DNA of 64,000 nt from Pseudovibrio brasiliensis (GCF_018282095.1 NZ_CP074126.1:4176341-4240340); one strand, 5' to 3'. Shown: positions 52,135 to 62,202, counted from the stretch's first letter. Numbers and translations are program-made. The notes: generated by a model from the letters alone, not told the origin.

Positions 52135-53976
52135 TTAGCGGAAAAACCTAAAACTTTGATCCTTCGGCGCTTTCGGATCCTCATCATCAGGCTCAGGCCC
52201 CGGATCATCCGGCAGATGCGAAAGCGGAAACTCAACCAGCTTCTCGTCTTTCTTTTCAACCTTCTCATCTGTTTTGGTATCTGCGTCCTGCTCAGTCTTG
52301 GCAGGTTCGTCAGACTTTGCCTCAGTCTTCTCGTTGGCTTTCGTCGGCGCCCAGCTGGAAGATTCAACAGGCACAACAGTCGCGCGAGGCTCTTCAGCCT
52401 TCGCGGTTTCCTCTGGCTTTGTCTCCGCAGGTGCTTCTGCTGCAACAGGCGTTTCTTCCTTGGCTGTTTCCGTCATAACCGGTGCCGCAGTCGCCTCTGC
52501 CTTTGCTTTTTCTACTGGAGCTGGAGCTGGAGCTGGCTCTTCCTTCGGCGCAGCTGGTGTCTCAGCTTCCTGAGGCTTTGGCACAACGATGTCAGCTTTT
52601 ATCGGCTCATCAAGCACTTGCACGGGAGCGGCCAGCTCTGGTGGCTCAAACAACTTGTCATCAATGACTTCGATTGTCTGGTCCTGATCCATCGTGTTTT
52701 CCGGTGTCGCCCACTCATAGGCATCCACACGGCCAGTCTTTGGAGAAACTGGCGCCCAGTTAGCTGAAACAACACCGTCCGCAATCCAGACCTTGTCGTG
52801 AGGCGCACGCACTGCACGGGACAGCCACTCGCGAATGCGGCCCTGATCACCATGCTCACGCTCTTCAAGGTCAGCCATCAACAGGAAGGCGCGCTGTGTT
52901 GGCTCAGAGCGCAGAACACGCTTGAGCTGCTCACGCGCTTCGTCAAACTTCTTCGCCTCAATCGCAGCAACAGCAATCGCAATCGCCCCTTCTGAGGAGT
53001 AAGCACGCATGCTTGCCAATGTTCTCACACGGCTCAAGCGATCCGTAACGGAATCACCTGGGCGAACATGGGCATAAGCTTCAGCAAGGTCCGGATGCGG
53101 GCTGAGTTTCCAGGTCGCTTCAAGGATCTTGCTTGCCTTGCGGATTTCACCAGCACGGGTCCGAAGACGCGCAGCAACAATCGCAGCTGGCACAAGGGAT
53201 GGTGCAAGACCATGCGCTTCAACAGCAAGAGTGCGGGCGCGATCCGGGTTTTCATTCTCCAGCTCAAGCGCACGCGCGGTCAGCAATACAGCTTTCTGGC
53301 GACGAAGGGTTTTCTTATCCAGCATGCGAGCAGCATAGTTGCGCTCAAGCGTTGCAATGGCTTCTTCCCAATCGCCAGAAACGGCCTGATACCCAAGCAC
53401 AGCATTGCCTGCCCAACGCAGACCCGGAACCAGATTAAAGGCTTCCTCAGCAAAGTGACGGGCAGCAGCAGGCTCGCTTTCACGCTCAGCTTCAATGTAA
53501 AGGCCATGCAGACCAACAGCCATTGAGCGATCATCTTCCAGCATCGCCTCAAACCGGCGACGGCTTTCTGCATGATCACCATCCAGCTGAGACGCCTGCG
53601 CAAGGAGCAAACGGGCTGCAGGTTCATCACCATCCAGCAGCTTATCTGCCTTCAGGCCAAACTTGCGGGCATGGAGGGTATCGCCAGAACCAAGCGCCAT
53701 CAGGCCTTGAGACAGAGCATCATACCCCTTGTCTTTACGGCGCCGCTGCATGAAGTGAGAAACCAGCGTTGGTGACTTCCAGATCAACCGGAAGAAACCC
53801 CAGACCACAATCGAAGCAACAATCGAGGCACCAAAGGCAACAACGGTTGTCAGCAAGCTTGCCTGAACAACGTAGCCTTGCCACTCAAGTGTAACCACAC
53901 CCGGACGATCAGCCATCCAGGCGCCACCAAGGGCCAGCAGAAATACAAACGCGAAAAAGATGAGAACGCGGACCAT
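52135..53976 (-). CDS. hemY: HemY-like tetratricopeptide membrane protein
   Basis: A 613-residue inner-membrane protein. Two N-terminal membrane segments (residues 1-22 and about 40-65) enclose the HemY_N signature VVTLEWQGYVVQAS. Residues 80-400 are TPR-like helical repeats, including WIADGVVSANWAPVSP. The last 190 residues are Ala/Glu/Pro/Lys-rich and likely disordered. Despite its name this HemY is not protoporphyrinogen oxidase; its role in haem synthesis is unclear, but it persistently follows hemC/hemD. AAGGAGCGAAGGAC precedes the ATG, and it starts 21 bases after the mitofilin-like stop. Confidence 0.88.
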   Translation of the reverse strand: MVRVLIFFAFVFLLALGGAWMADRPGVVTLEWQGYVVQASLLTTVVAFGASIVASIVVWGFFRLIWKSPTLVSHFMQRRRKDKGYDALSQGLMALGSGDTLHARKFGLKADKLLDGDEPAARLLLAQASQLDGDHAESRRRFEAMLEDDRSMAVGLHGLYIEAERESEPAAARHFAEEAFNLVPGLRWAGNAVLGYQAVSGDWEEAIATLERNYAARMLDKKTLRRQKAVLLTARALELENENPDRARTLAVEAHGLAPSLVPAAIVAARLRTRAGEIRKASKILEATWKLSPHPDLAEAYAHVRPGDSVTDRLSRVRTLASMRAYSSEGAIAIAVAAIEAKKFDEAREQLKRVLRSEPTQRAFLLMADLEEREHGDQGRIREWLSRAVRAPHDKVWIADGVVSANWAPVSPKTGRVDAYEWATPENTMDQDQTIEVIDDKLFEPPELAAPVQVLDEPIKADIVVPKPQEAETPAAPKEEPAPAPAPVEKAKAEATAAPVMTETAKEETPVAAEAPAETKPEETAKAEEPRATVVPVESSSWAPTKANEKTEAKSDEPAKTEQDADTKTDEKVEKKDEKLVEFPLSHLPDDPGPEPDDEDPKAPKDQSFRFFR

Positions 53977-53997
53977 GTCCTTCGCTCCTTTCCGATA

Positions 53998-55932
53998 CTA
54001 CTTGTTTTCAGAAACAAGCGACTTCAAAACTTGAGCGGTGATTTTCTTCACCAATTCATCTGCGGCCAACCGGGCTTTCACCTGCTCAGCCCACGCGGCA
54101 CCAACCTTTTGCATCGGCTCTGGCAACGCATCATAAGCCTTGATCGCACCAGCCAGATCACCAGCCGTCACGCGAGCTTCCATCGTGCCAAGCACTGCGC
54201 TGGAGCTTGTGCCCTCGCTGTCATTTGGCGTGCGAACAGAAACTAGTGACTTGGCGCTGGAGAACAGGCGATCAACCACATCATCATTCTCACTGGTCAG
54301 CGACACAGCACTCATATCACGAGCAACCTGCCCGAAACCGGCAATCAAAGCAGCGGAAGAAGGTATGCCCGTTGCAGCACTTGCCTTCAACGGCGCCAGC
54401 TCAGCAGCATCATTTGGCAGCACAGCTTCAACGGCAGCCAACTCAGCCTCATAGCTGTCACCAGAATCGACGGCATTCCGTAGAGAAGCAATCGCAATCG
54501 CACGCGCTGCACGTTCCTGCGCACTCGCTGTGCCAAGCGCCTTCTCCAGACGATCAACACGAGCGGTCATCTGCTTGGTTGTTTCAGCAGTGGACTGTGT
54601 TAGCGCTTCAATCTTGCCTTCCAGAACCTTCTGTTCCGCAGTCAGCTTGCCAATCTGCGCCAAAGCTTCATCCACCTTGGAGCCAGTCACAGCCAACTGT
54701 GAGCTCAGATCCTTAAGCTGTGTCGGCGCTTCTTTCAGTGCCTGAAACTGCTTCTGTAGGTCAGTCAAACTACCCTGCACGCCTTTCAGCACCTGCTCAG
54801 CATTCTTTTGCGAGGCAGTTGTCAGATCAGCAACTTGCTTCGCCAGCTGGTCCTGTGTCTTCTTCAGGCTCGCAACAGCAGCACCATCACCAGCAGCACC
54901 GTTGGAAATGAACTCGTTGAGCTCCTTGATCTCAGCACCCAGCGTGGAGATTTGCTCCTGCACACGCTGCGTTACACCGGCGGTAGCATCATTCAGCTTC
55001 GTGCTGGTCTCTTTCTGGATCGCATCCAGCTGAGAAGTCAGCTTCTCAATGGTGTCTTTCGCTGCATAACTGCCACTCGCATGCTCACGCAGAGCTGCGA
55101 TCTCTTCCTTCAGCTGAGAATAGCGGTTCTTGGAGCTTTCCAGCATGGCCTGAACTTCAGTTGCATTCTGGCTGGAACCTGCGCCGACCATTTGCAACAT
55201 GCCAGCCTGATGCAGACCGAAACCGGCACCCGCCACAATAAGCGCGCCAATCACACCAGCGGCCAGCATTGCGCCAAACCCGGCACCCTGTTTTGGCGGA
55301 TGCGGAGGCTTGTCAGCAGGGCCACCAGGGCCTTTGCCGGAAGGTGGTGGTGGCGGAGGCGTATCTTTTCCGCCAGAACCCGCCTTATCGTCTTTTGCGT
55401 TAGCAGGCTCTTTTGCAGCAGCAGAGGTTGAGGTCTTACTGGCGGTTGTCGCCTTGCTCGCAGCTGTTGTCTTGCCAGCTGCCGCCTTCGCAGCACTGGC
55501 AGTGTCAGCAGCTTTCTTCTCATCAGTTGCTGTTTTCTTCTCGTCAGCCGTAGTCTTCGCGCTTGCAGCAGCGGTCGGCTTGGCTGTTGAGGTGGAAGAC
55601 TTAGCGCCAGCAGCTGGTTTTGCACCTGTTGCAGGCTTCGCATCCGCAGCTTTAGTCGCTTCAGTTTTTTCAGTCTTCGCAGCAGTTTGTGATTGTTGTT
55701 TGCCAGTTGGCGGCACAGCGCCGGGCTTGGATGAAGTAGCCTTACTCGCAGCAGCCTTGGCAGTTGCGCCAGCGCTCGCGGCAGGCTTTTCAGTCTTGGA
55801 AACGTCTTTTGCAGGCAGATCGATCGTTACAGGCTTCCGGGATCCACTGGAGAGCGGAGATTTCCGTGATGATGTTCCACCACCAGAGCCTGCCCCGGTG
55901 GACGCCCCACCCTTTTTGTCATCAGCAGCCAT
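53998..55932 (-). CDS. Mitofilin/Mic60-like membrane protein (COG4223)
   Basis: A 644-residue protein: a long low-complexity Ala/Lys/Thr/Ser N-terminus (to about 215), one membrane span (MLAAGVIGALIVAGAGFGLH), a long periplasmic coiled-coil (about 260-470) and a C-terminal mitofilin domain with ALRNAVDSGDSYEAELAAVE. Alphaproteobacterial Mic60 homologues, encoded in the hemD-hemY interval as here, are regarded as ancestors of the mitochondrial MICOS protein and can shape intracytoplasmic membranes. The start is ATG 55932, with AGGAGG 5 bases upstream; an adjacent TTG is not needed. Confidence 0.85.
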   Translation of the reverse strand: MAADDKKGGASTGAGSGGGTSSRKSPLSSGSRKPVTIDLPAKDVSKTEKPAASAGATAKAAASKATSSKPGAVPPTGKQQSQTAAKTEKTEATKAADAKPATGAKPAAGAKSSTSTAKPTAAASAKTTADEKKTATDEKKAADTASAAKAAAGKTTAASKATTASKTSTSAAAKEPANAKDDKAGSGGKDTPPPPPPSGKGPGGPADKPPHPPKQGAGFGAMLAAGVIGALIVAGAGFGLHQAGMLQMVGAGSSQNATEVQAMLESSKNRYSQLKEEIAALREHASGSYAAKDTIEKLTSQLDAIQKETSTKLNDATAGVTQRVQEQISTLGAEIKELNEFISNGAAGDGAAVASLKKTQDQLAKQVADLTTASQKNAEQVLKGVQGSLTDLQKQFQALKEAPTQLKDLSSQLAVTGSKVDEALAQIGKLTAEQKVLEGKIEALTQSTAETTKQMTARVDRLEKALGTASAQERAARAIAIASLRNAVDSGDSYEAELAAVEAVLPNDAAELAPLKASAATGIPSSAALIAGFGQVARDMSAVSLTSENDDVVDRLFSSAKSLVSVRTPNDSEGTSSSAVLGTMEARVTAGDLAGAIKAYDALPEPMQKVGAAWAEQVKARLAADELVKKITAQVLKSLVSENK

Positions 55933-56134
55933 CAAAACCTCCTAGAATGGCGCGTTTCAAGCAGTTTCCAGCCGCGCCAATTTAATTACGCACGCAATCT
56001 CGATAAGGCATCCGCAGACACCTCTTCCTTAACATAAGCATCCCGTTAGCAAACTGCTATCAGGGAGAATTAGCACCTTGCTAAACAAACTACGACTTCT
56101 CCATAGGGCCCAGAGAAGTGCAAATCACATCCTC

Positions 56135-56845
56135 TCAACTTATTGAACCTGAGAGAAGTTCAAACAAACCATCCTCACTTGGCGTTTTAGCCGTAAAAAC
56201 CTCGCCAAACGATCTCGCCTGCTCTGCAACCCGCTTAGAAACACATAATGCTTTCATAGAGTTAAGAAACACTGTGGTTTTTTCAAGATTTGAAATGCTG
56301 AGAAAAATTTGAATTGTTCGCGGAGAATAAAACAACGCACAATCCAGTGTTCCAGCTTCAATCAAATCTCGGGTTTTTCCAGAAAAGCCAGTCGCAGCAG
56401 CCATTTGGTAGACCTCCACCATACGGCAGGCAATGCCCTGTTGCTCCAGTTGTCCGGCAAGGTCTCCACTGCGGTCAACTGCCGCTGGATAAAACACGGG
56501 GCCATCCTGATTGCGCTCAGCAATCAGCCTGCCAAGGGAATCAACATCCCCATCCGCACATATGATCTTTTGGAAACCTGAGGCTTCTGCAGCTTTGGCG
56601 GTCGCCTCACCCACAGAATAAAGAGGAAGGTGCTGTAGTTTGTCCACCAGACCGTTGAAGACAAGAGCTTCAACCGCTTTCGCACTGGTCACAGCAATCG
56701 CTTTGGCGTCCCCAGCCACATCCCCATTAACGGTCAGCGGCTGGAAACTCAGCATTGGCTCAACAATCACCTCGTGTCCCATAGCAACCAGTTTCTGAGC
56801 AGTTTTATCTGCCTGTGGTTGAGGTCGGGTCACGAGTATCTTCAT
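56135..56845 (-). CDS. hemD: Uroporphyrinogen-III synthase
   Basis: A 236-residue HemD that closes hydroxymethylbilane to uroporphyrinogen III, inverting ring D. Sequence identity in this family is low; the recognisable elements are the opening [19 protein letters not shown], an AIAVTSAKAVEAL strand, and LDCALFYSPRTIQIFL in the second lobe. Its ATG shares a base with the hemC stop (TAATG), so it is translationally coupled to the preceding enzyme. A 200-base gap with no evident gene separates it from the mitofilin-like gene. Confidence 0.9.
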   Translation of the reverse strand: MKILVTRPQPQADKTAQKLVAMGHEVIVEPMLSFQPLTVNGDVAGDAKAIAVTSAKAVEALVFNGLVDKLQHLPLYSVGEATAKAAEASGFQKIICADGDVDSLGRLIAERNQDGPVFYPAAVDRSGDLAGQLEQQGIACRMVEVYQMAAATGFSGKTRDLIEAGTLDCALFYSPRTIQIFLSISNLEKTTVFLNSMKALCVSKRVAEQARSFGEVFTAKTPSEDGLFELLSGSIS

Positions 56846-57768
56846 TAGAGCTCCAGAAAGTTCGGACCAGATTTCGCTTTCAGCTCTTTGCCAAGCTCGC
56901 GGCCGATTTCTTCTGCATCGCTTACCGGGCCTTCGCCTTCCACAGTGTGTGTCTGGCTACCATCCGGCTTGATCACCTCACCGCGGAAACGAATGCGATC
57001 ACCTTCCACGTGGGAGAGACCCGCAATCGGTGTCCGGCAAGAACCATCCATCTCAGCCAGATACGCACGCTCCAGCAACAGGCGGCTCTCAGTCTCAGCG
57101 TGATGGATCGGCGCCAGAATGCGCGCAGTCTCTTCATCACCAAGACGCGCCTCAATGCCAATCGCACCCTGCCCAACAGCTGGAAGGAAGTGTTCCAGAT
57201 CCATCAGAGAGGTCACAAGATCGCCCTGCCCCAGACGGCGCAAACCAGCGTAAGCGAGGAAGGTTGCGTCAACCACACCCTCGTCCAGCTTGCGCAAACG
57301 GGTCTGCAGGTTACCGCGGTACATCACAACATCCAGATCAGGACGCAGACGCTTGATCTGTGCCTGACGGCGCAAACTGGAAGACCCAACCACAGCACCC
57401 TGTGGAAGATCTGTCAGTTTCTCAACCTTCGGAGAAATGAAAGCATCGCGCACATCTTCACGTGGAAGGTAAGCGGTCATGCCCAGACCATCCGGCAGAA
57501 CCGTCGGCATATCTTTGGAAGAATGAACTGCCAGATCAATCGACTTATCCAGCAAAGCTTCCTCGATTTCCTTGGTGAACAAGCCTTTACCGCCTGCTTC
57601 GGAAAGAGGCCTATCTTGAATTTGGTCTCCCGTTGTTTTTATAACAACAATCTCGAAGTCATCATCGGTTAACCCGTGTGCCTTCGCGAGACGAGCGCGT
57701 GTTTCATGCGCCTGGGCCAGTGCCAGAGCGCTTCCACGTGTACCAATTCTTATAGGTTTTGTTTGCAA
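56845..57768 (-). CDS. hemC: Porphobilinogen deaminase (hydroxymethylbilane synthase)
   Basis: A 307-residue enzyme that polymerises four porphobilinogens to hydroxymethylbilane. The dipyrromethane cofactor cysteine is Cys244 in [11 protein letters not shown]; other hallmarks are [14 protein letters not shown] at the N-terminus, [11 protein letters not shown] and [11 protein letters not shown]. The start is TTG at 57768, since an in-frame stop lies two codons upstream and the family starts here; the ribosome-binding site is weak. It is divergent from tsaD with a 124-base shared promoter region and heads the hemC-hemD-mitofilin-hemY series. Confidence 0.95.
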   Translation of the reverse strand: MQTKPIRIGTRGSALALAQAHETRARLAKAHGLTDDDFEIVVIKTTGDQIQDRPLSEAGGKGLFTKEIEEALLDKSIDLAVHSSKDMPTVLPDGLGMTAYLPREDVRDAFISPKVEKLTDLPQGAVVGSSSLRRQAQIKRLRPDLDVVMYRGNLQTRLRKLDEGVVDATFLAYAGLRRLGQGDLVTSLMDLEHFLPAVGQGAIGIEARLGDEETARILAPIHHAETESRLLLERAYLAEMDGSCRTPIAGLSHVEGDRIRFRGEVIKPDGSQTHTVEGEGPVSDAEEIGRELGKELKAKSGPNFLEL

Positions 57769-57892
57769 GGATCACATTCCCAATGCTAGGGGCTCATGTT
57801 AGATGAGCGACATAAAATCATCGGCCCGCGAAATCAACCATGCTTATCGCATGAGAGAACGACAAAAACCAAGCGGCCAAAGGAGACCAAAC

Positions 57893-59008
57893 GTGCTGAC
57901 CATCCTCGGCATAGAGACGAGTTGTGACGAAACTGCCGCTGCTGTCCTTGAGATTGATCAAGATGGCAAATGCGTAATTTTGTCCAACGTGGTGCATTCT
58001 CAAATCGATGAGCACACACCGTTCGGCGGTGTTGTACCAGAGATTGCGGCGCGCGCCCACATTCAGTTGCTGGATGGTATCGTAGATCAGGCGATGAAAA
58101 CAGCAAATGTGAAGTACTCTGATCTCTCCGCAGTTGCCGCCACCGCTGGCCCCGGCCTCATTGGCGGTGTCATCGTAGGCCTGATGACAGCAAAATCCAT
58201 CGCCATGGCAATCGATAAGCCATTGATTGCAGTGAACCATTTGGAAGGTCACGCCCTTACCGCCCGCATGACGGATCAGGTGGAGTTTCCGTTCCTTCTG
58301 CTCCTCGTCTCCGGCGGTCACACGCAGTATCTCCTAGTAAAAGCACTTGGGGAATACGAGCGATTGGGCACAACCATTGATGATGCAATTGGCGAAGCGT
58401 TTGACAAAACAGCCAAACTTCTCGGCCTGCCTTATCCCGGTGGTCCCGCTGTAGAAAAAGCTGCAAAACTTGGTGATCCTACCGTCTACAAGCTACCGCG
58501 CCCACTTTTGGATCGTCCCGGCCTCGACATGTCATTCGCCGGTCTGAAAACCGCCGTACGCACCGCAGCGCTCAAAGAAGAGCCAGTCAGCGAGCAAACC
58601 GTCAACAACCTGTGCGCCTCCTTTCAGGAAGCAGTCGCCGATGTTGTCGGAAAACGCAGCGCCAGAGCCTTCGAAATGTTCAAAGAGCGCTATCCGGACA
58701 CACCACCTAAGATGGTTATCGCGGGCGGCGTTGCAGCAAACGAAGCAATTAGGATTCGTCTGAACGAGGTTGCAGCAGAACATAGTGCAGAATTGATCGC
58801 CCCACCGCACAAACTGTGCACCGACAACGCAGCCATGATTGCATGGGCCGGAGCGGAGCGCCTGAGACAACTGGTCGCCGAAGACCCGTCCATTCTGGAG
58901 CAGAACGGCAAGGGCGACGACATGAACGAAGCCCCTCGCCCACGCTGGCCACTCGACAAACTCTCCGAAAGCGTCGTCGGCTTCGGCCGCAAAGGTGCGA
59001 AGGTTTAA
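57893..59008 (+). CDS. tsaD: tRNA threonylcarbamoyladenosine biosynthesis protein TsaD
   Basis: The universal Kae1/TsaD subunit (371 residues) that transfers threonylcarbamoyl to A37 of ANN-reading tRNAs. Motifs: [14 protein letters not shown] at the start, the metal-binding [21 protein letters not shown], and the C-terminal [14 protein letters not shown] start at GTG 57893 because AGGAG lies 7 bases upstream (57881-57885) and the family begins at this point. The frame is open for 30 codons more with possible ATG starts at 57803 and 57851. Divergent from hemC. Confidence 0.94.
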   Translation: MLTILGIETSCDETAAAVLEIDQDGKCVILSNVVHSQIDEHTPFGGVVPEIAARAHIQLLDGIVDQAMKTANVKYSDLSAVAATAGPGLIGGVIVGLMTAKSIAMAIDKPLIAVNHLEGHALTARMTDQVEFPFLLLLVSGGHTQYLLVKALGEYERLGTTIDDAIGEAFDKTAKLLGLPYPGGPAVEKAAKLGDPTVYKLPRPLLDRPGLDMSFAGLKTAVRTAALKEEPVSEQTVNNLCASFQEAVADVVGKRSARAFEMFKERYPDTPPKMVIAGGVAANEAIRIRLNEVAAEHSAELIAPPHKLCTDNAAMIAWAGAERLRQLVAEDPSILEQNGKGDDMNEAPRPRWPLDKLSESVVGFGRKGAKV

Positions 59009-59080
59009 CCTCTGCACTGCTTTCTTCTGGTAGCGTTTGGTGCTGCGAGCGAGAATGCCTATAGCGCATAGTTCGCCTCC

Positions 59081-59212
59081 CGGTGTCATCCCGGGCGAAG
59101 CGCAGCGAAGACCCGGGACCCATAACCCCAGTATCAGAGATTGGTCGAGCACCTCAGTTAATTAGCAAGGCAAGGGGATATGGATCCCGGCTCAAAGGCC
59201 GGGATGACACCG
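59081..59212. repeat. Dispersed palindromic repeat (GTCATCCCGG type)
   Basis: CGGTGTCATCCCGG (59081-59094) and CCGGGATGACACCG (59199-59212) are perfect inverted ends. Inside are GCGAAGCGCAGCGAAGACC and GGATCCCGGCTCAAAGGCC stretches that I recognise from the common alphaproteobacterial intergenic repeat in which these tracts face each other. It sits directly after tsaD. Confidence 0.8.
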
Positions 59213-59769
59213 GAGCGGGTAGCAGGTTGCACGCTAAAACTTATCCCCCTCGCCTCAAACACCTGCATACTCAACATCAAGCTCATGCATACGGGCAGTT
59301 GGGGGAACGTCCCTCAGTCTGGTGTGGGCTGGTCGGGGCTACTGCGGAAGGTAACGTAGTTCGCAGCAGGTTCGTGGAGGTTCCCCTTTCACCAACAGTG
59401 TTGAGGGATAGCGGATGTCCGGTCAAACCTTTGGGCGCCAGCACTGAGAACTGAGGCTTTCCAACAGCCTCAGGTCTTCCAAGCGCCTTTTGGAGCTTGG
59501 CCTTAGCCTCCTACAAAAACGCCCGGGCAAGGCGACAGCTGATGCCGAAGAAACTTACTTACTCACACTGCGCAGGTATTGCCTGCCGCCTTGCTCATCC
59601 CGATTAACTCGGGAACTCCAGCTTCAACACTGCCGGAAAAGTCCGAGCGGTGCTATTCGTGCTTATTATGTGCAAACTCGTCTCATGCCTTGCCTGAGAC
59701 AAACTCCTGCAAATAACATCCGCCCAACTTCAATAGCATCGATTTGCTTGATTCTTGACGGAGACGACA
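59213..59769. other. Structured non-coding region upstream of NUDIX gene
   Basis: About 550 bases with several stems: GGGGAAC near 59302-59308 with GTTCCCC near 59379-59386; CTGCG/CGCAG around 59343-59366; and an 8-bp perfect hairpin CTGAGGCT-TTCCAAC-AGCCTCAG around 59451-59473, flanked by GGGCGCC and GCGCCTTTT. A small RNA ending near 59498 is possible; it matches no class I know. No protein-coding frame is convincing. Confidence 0.45.
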
Positions 59770-60237
59770 TTGCAGCCTCGGCACAAAGCTTACGTCTACA
59801 TGACCTGCGGCACCCACCTCCTCGTTTTTGATGAGCCGGAAACCAACATCGCAGGAACACTTCAGGTACCCGGCGGCACGCTGGACCCGGGGGAAAGCTA
59901 CCTGCACGCAGCCAAACGCGAGTTTGAAGAAGAAACCGGCCTCGACATCTCTGGCGCTCTTGAGCAGTTCGACGGTCACGACTTCCTTTACGATGATGCT
60001 CTGACCACGGGCCCGGAACTTCACCGCCGCAAATTTTTCCATCTCAAAGTTCAGGAAAAAGCAAAGCAGACTTGGGATCATTACGAAATGAGCCCAAATG
60101 ACGGTGGAGATCCTATCCTCTTTCGCTTCTTCTGGGTTGATTTGGCAGACAACGAAACTAAGTCCAAGCTAACAATGCATGGAGGGTTCGATATCCCTCT
60201 TGAGCACCTATGTGAACGACTGAACATCACCCAATAA
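59770..60237 (+). CDS. NUDIX hydrolase
   Basis: A 155-residue Nudix enzyme cleaving a nucleoside-diphosphate-linked or related pyrophosphate substrate. The Nudix box GGTLDPGESYLHAAKREFEE followed by ETGLD is complete. The start is uncertain: TTG 59770 has CGGAG 6 bases upstream, TTG 59755 and ATG 59800 are alternatives. Ends 10 bases before gpsA, so the two are likely co-transcribed. Substrate unknown. Confidence 0.85.
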   Translation: MQPRHKAYVYMTCGTHLLVFDEPETNIAGTLQVPGGTLDPGESYLHAAKREFEEETGLDISGALEQFDGHDFLYDDALTTGPELHRRKFFHLKVQEKAKQTWDHYEMSPNDGGDPILFRFFWVDLADNETKSKLTMHGGFDIPLEHLCERLNITQ

Positions 60238-60247
60238 GGAAAACAAC

Positions 60248-61258
60248 ATGACCACTGCTCTAAACAAGATCGCTGTAATTGGCGGAGGATCTTGGGGAAC
60301 TGCGCTTGCTTTGGCCGCAGCAAGAGCCGGTCGTGAAGTCACCTTATGGGCCCGCGATGCAGAAACCATCGCCGCCATCAACGCCAACAAGCAGAACCCG
60401 AAATATCTGCCTGGCATTGAATGGACTGAGCAAATCACCGCAACCGGCATCCTGAAACACGCAGTCAGCGATGCCGACGCCCTCTTGCTCGTCACCCCGG
60501 CGCAGACCACCCGGGCAATGACAGAAGCGATCAAGCCGTTTCTGAAGCCAGCAACCCCAATCGTACTCTGCGCAAAAGGCATTGAGCAATCGACAGGACA
60601 GCTGCTTTCCGAAGTCATCAAATCTGTGGCACCAGACGCGATCCCGGCAGCCTTGTCCGGCCCAAGCTTTGCGCATGATGTGGCAAAGGGCTTGCCAACA
60701 GCCGTGACGATCGCAGCTGAAGACGGCGCTGTTGCCGATCAGCTTTCCGCAGCACTTGCCTCCAACAGCTTCCGCCCATACGCAACCGATGATCTTATCG
60801 GCGTACAAATCGGCGGCGCTCTGAAGAACGTTCTCGCCATCGCATGTGGTGCTGCAGTGGGCTATGGCCTTGGTGCCAGTGCTCAGGCAGCCCTGACAGC
60901 CCGCGGCTTTGCGGAACTGACCCGTCTCGGCATGGCATTGAATGCGAAGAGCGAAACCCTCACTGGCCTGTCCGGTCTGGGCGATCTGGTGCTCACCTGC
61001 TCCTCCACCCAATCCCGTAACTTTGCTTTCGGTTTGAAGATTGGACAAGGCAGAACACCTGAGGAGCTGGTCGCTCCGGGTCAGAAGCTGGCAGAAGGTG
61101 CTCACTCAGCCAATATCGCCGTCGCTTTGGCAGCAGAACACGGCGTTGATATGCCGATCGCCAAGACGGTTTCACAAATCGTTGCGGGTAAAATTGACGT
61201 CGCACAAGCATTAAGCGACTTAATGACGCGTCCACTCAAACGAGAGACCCACCCCTAG
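60248..61258 (+). CDS. gpsA: Glycerol-3-phosphate dehydrogenase [NAD(P)+]
   Basis: A 336-residue cytoplasmic enzyme reducing dihydroxyacetone phosphate to sn-glycerol-3-phosphate, the start of phospholipid synthesis. The Rossmann loop is IAVIGGGSWGTALA; the catalytic lysine region is GVQIGGALKNVLAIACG, and LTGLSGLGDLVLTCSS-like sequence follows. AAGGAAA precedes the ATG. It is second in a co-directional series NUDIX-gpsA-yciI-EVE-methyltransferase; tsaD upstream and gpsA together form a common alphaproteobacterial neighbourhood. Confidence 0.95.
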   Translation: MTTALNKIAVIGGGSWGTALALAAARAGREVTLWARDAETIAAINANKQNPKYLPGIEWTEQITATGILKHAVSDADALLLVTPAQTTRAMTEAIKPFLKPATPIVLCAKGIEQSTGQLLSEVIKSVAPDAIPAALSGPSFAHDVAKGLPTAVTIAAEDGAVADQLSAALASNSFRPYATDDLIGVQIGGALKNVLAIACGAAVGYGLGASAQAALTARGFAELTRLGMALNAKSETLTGLSGLGDLVLTCSSTQSRNFAFGLKIGQGRTPEELVAPGQKLAEGAHSANIAVALAAEHGVDMPIAKTVSQIVAGKIDVAQALSDLMTRPLKRETHP

Positions 61259-61343
61259 TAGAATCCCTTTAAAGTAGGATTTGCCTGGTTGAAAATCAGG
61301 GACTAAAAGGTTGGGTTGAAATCCCGCTACTGGAGTATCCAAT

Positions 61344-61634
61344 ATGCTGTACGCTCTCATCTGCACAGACAAGGCACATTCTGAAGACCTTCGTCAGAAG
61401 ACCCGCGAAGCGCACCTCGACTTCCTCAGTGGTCTCGGCGATCGCCTGAAAGGTGCAGGCCCATTCATGTGTGATGATCTGGTATCCCCAACCGGTTCGC
61501 TCGTTATCATCGAAGCAGCAAACCGCGACGAAGCTCTGGCTGTCGCAAACGAAGATCCATACGCACTCGCAGGTCTGTTTGAATCTGTTGAGATCCGCCC
61601 ATGGAACTGGGTATTAAAAAACCCAGATATGTAA
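61344..61634 (+). CDS. YciI family protein
   Basis: A 96-residue YciI/YCII-domain dimeric alpha/beta protein (MLYALICTDKAHSEDLRQKT, HLDFLSGLGD, GSLVIIEAANRDEALAVANE, then DPYALAGLFESVEIRPW). The family has a possible His/Asp active site of unproven function. It commonly sits next to gpsA and EVE genes in this group. GGAG about 10 bases before the ATG. Confidence 0.92.
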   Translation: MLYALICTDKAHSEDLRQKTREAHLDFLSGLGDRLKGAGPFMCDDLVSPTGSLVIIEAANRDEALAVANEDPYALAGLFESVEIRPWNWVLKNPDM

Positions 61635-61766
61635 ATTTGCTGTAAGCTGCGTTTTACAACATATCTAAACTGGAGCATCGGCCTTTTAAAGCACGGCGGG
61701 TGCTCCATTTAATGTATGATCGGTCATTCTGATCAGAACATTCAATCTGTTTATATGGAGGAAGCG

Positions 61767-62195
61767 TTGCAATACTGGCTGTTCAAATCCGAACCTAACA
61801 AGTGGTCCTGGGATCAACAGAAAGCCAAGGGCGAAGAAGGCGAAGAGTGGGACGGCGTACGCAACTATCAGGCCCGCAACTTCATGCGCGATATGAAGAT
61901 CGGCGACCGCGGCTTCTTCTATCACTCCAACATCGGCAAAGAAGTTGTCGGCATCGTTGAGGTGTGCGCACTGGCTCATCCGGATTCCACAACCGATGAT
62001 CCTCGCTGGGAATGCGTGGACATCAAAGCCGTCAAAGACCTCCCGCAGACTGTCACACTGGCACAGGTAAAGGCCGAAGAGCGTCTGTCCGACATGGCTC
62101 TCGTCACCTCCATGCGCCTCTCCGTTCAGCCGGTAAAGCCGGAAGAATGGGCAGTGGTTCTGGAAATGGCAGGCATGGACCCATCCGAGGTCTGA
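61767..62195 (+). CDS. EVE domain protein
   Basis: A 142-residue EVE (PUA/YTH-like) protein: QYWLFKSEPNKWSWDQQ, GVRNYQARNFMRDMKIGDRG, FFYHSN, GIVEV. The fold recognises modified bases in RNA or DNA. I start at TTG 61767, as GGAGG lies 5 bases upstream and the family begins (M)xYWLFKSEP. An ATG at 61755 lies upstream and overlaps the binding site. Seven bases separate it from the methyltransferase gene. Confidence 0.9.
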   Translation: MQYWLFKSEPNKWSWDQQKAKGEEGEEWDGVRNYQARNFMRDMKIGDRGFFYHSNIGKEVVGIVEVCALAHPDSTTDDPRWECVDIKAVKDLPQTVTLAQVKAEERLSDMALVTSMRLSVQPVKPEEWAVVLEMAGMDPSEV

Positions 62196-62202
62196 TCTCA
62201 CG

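Noticed and set aside
59083-59454. Protein-coding frame across the palindromic repeat after tsaD
   Set aside because: Composition is dictated by the repeat; there is no start signal and it crosses structured non-coding DNA.
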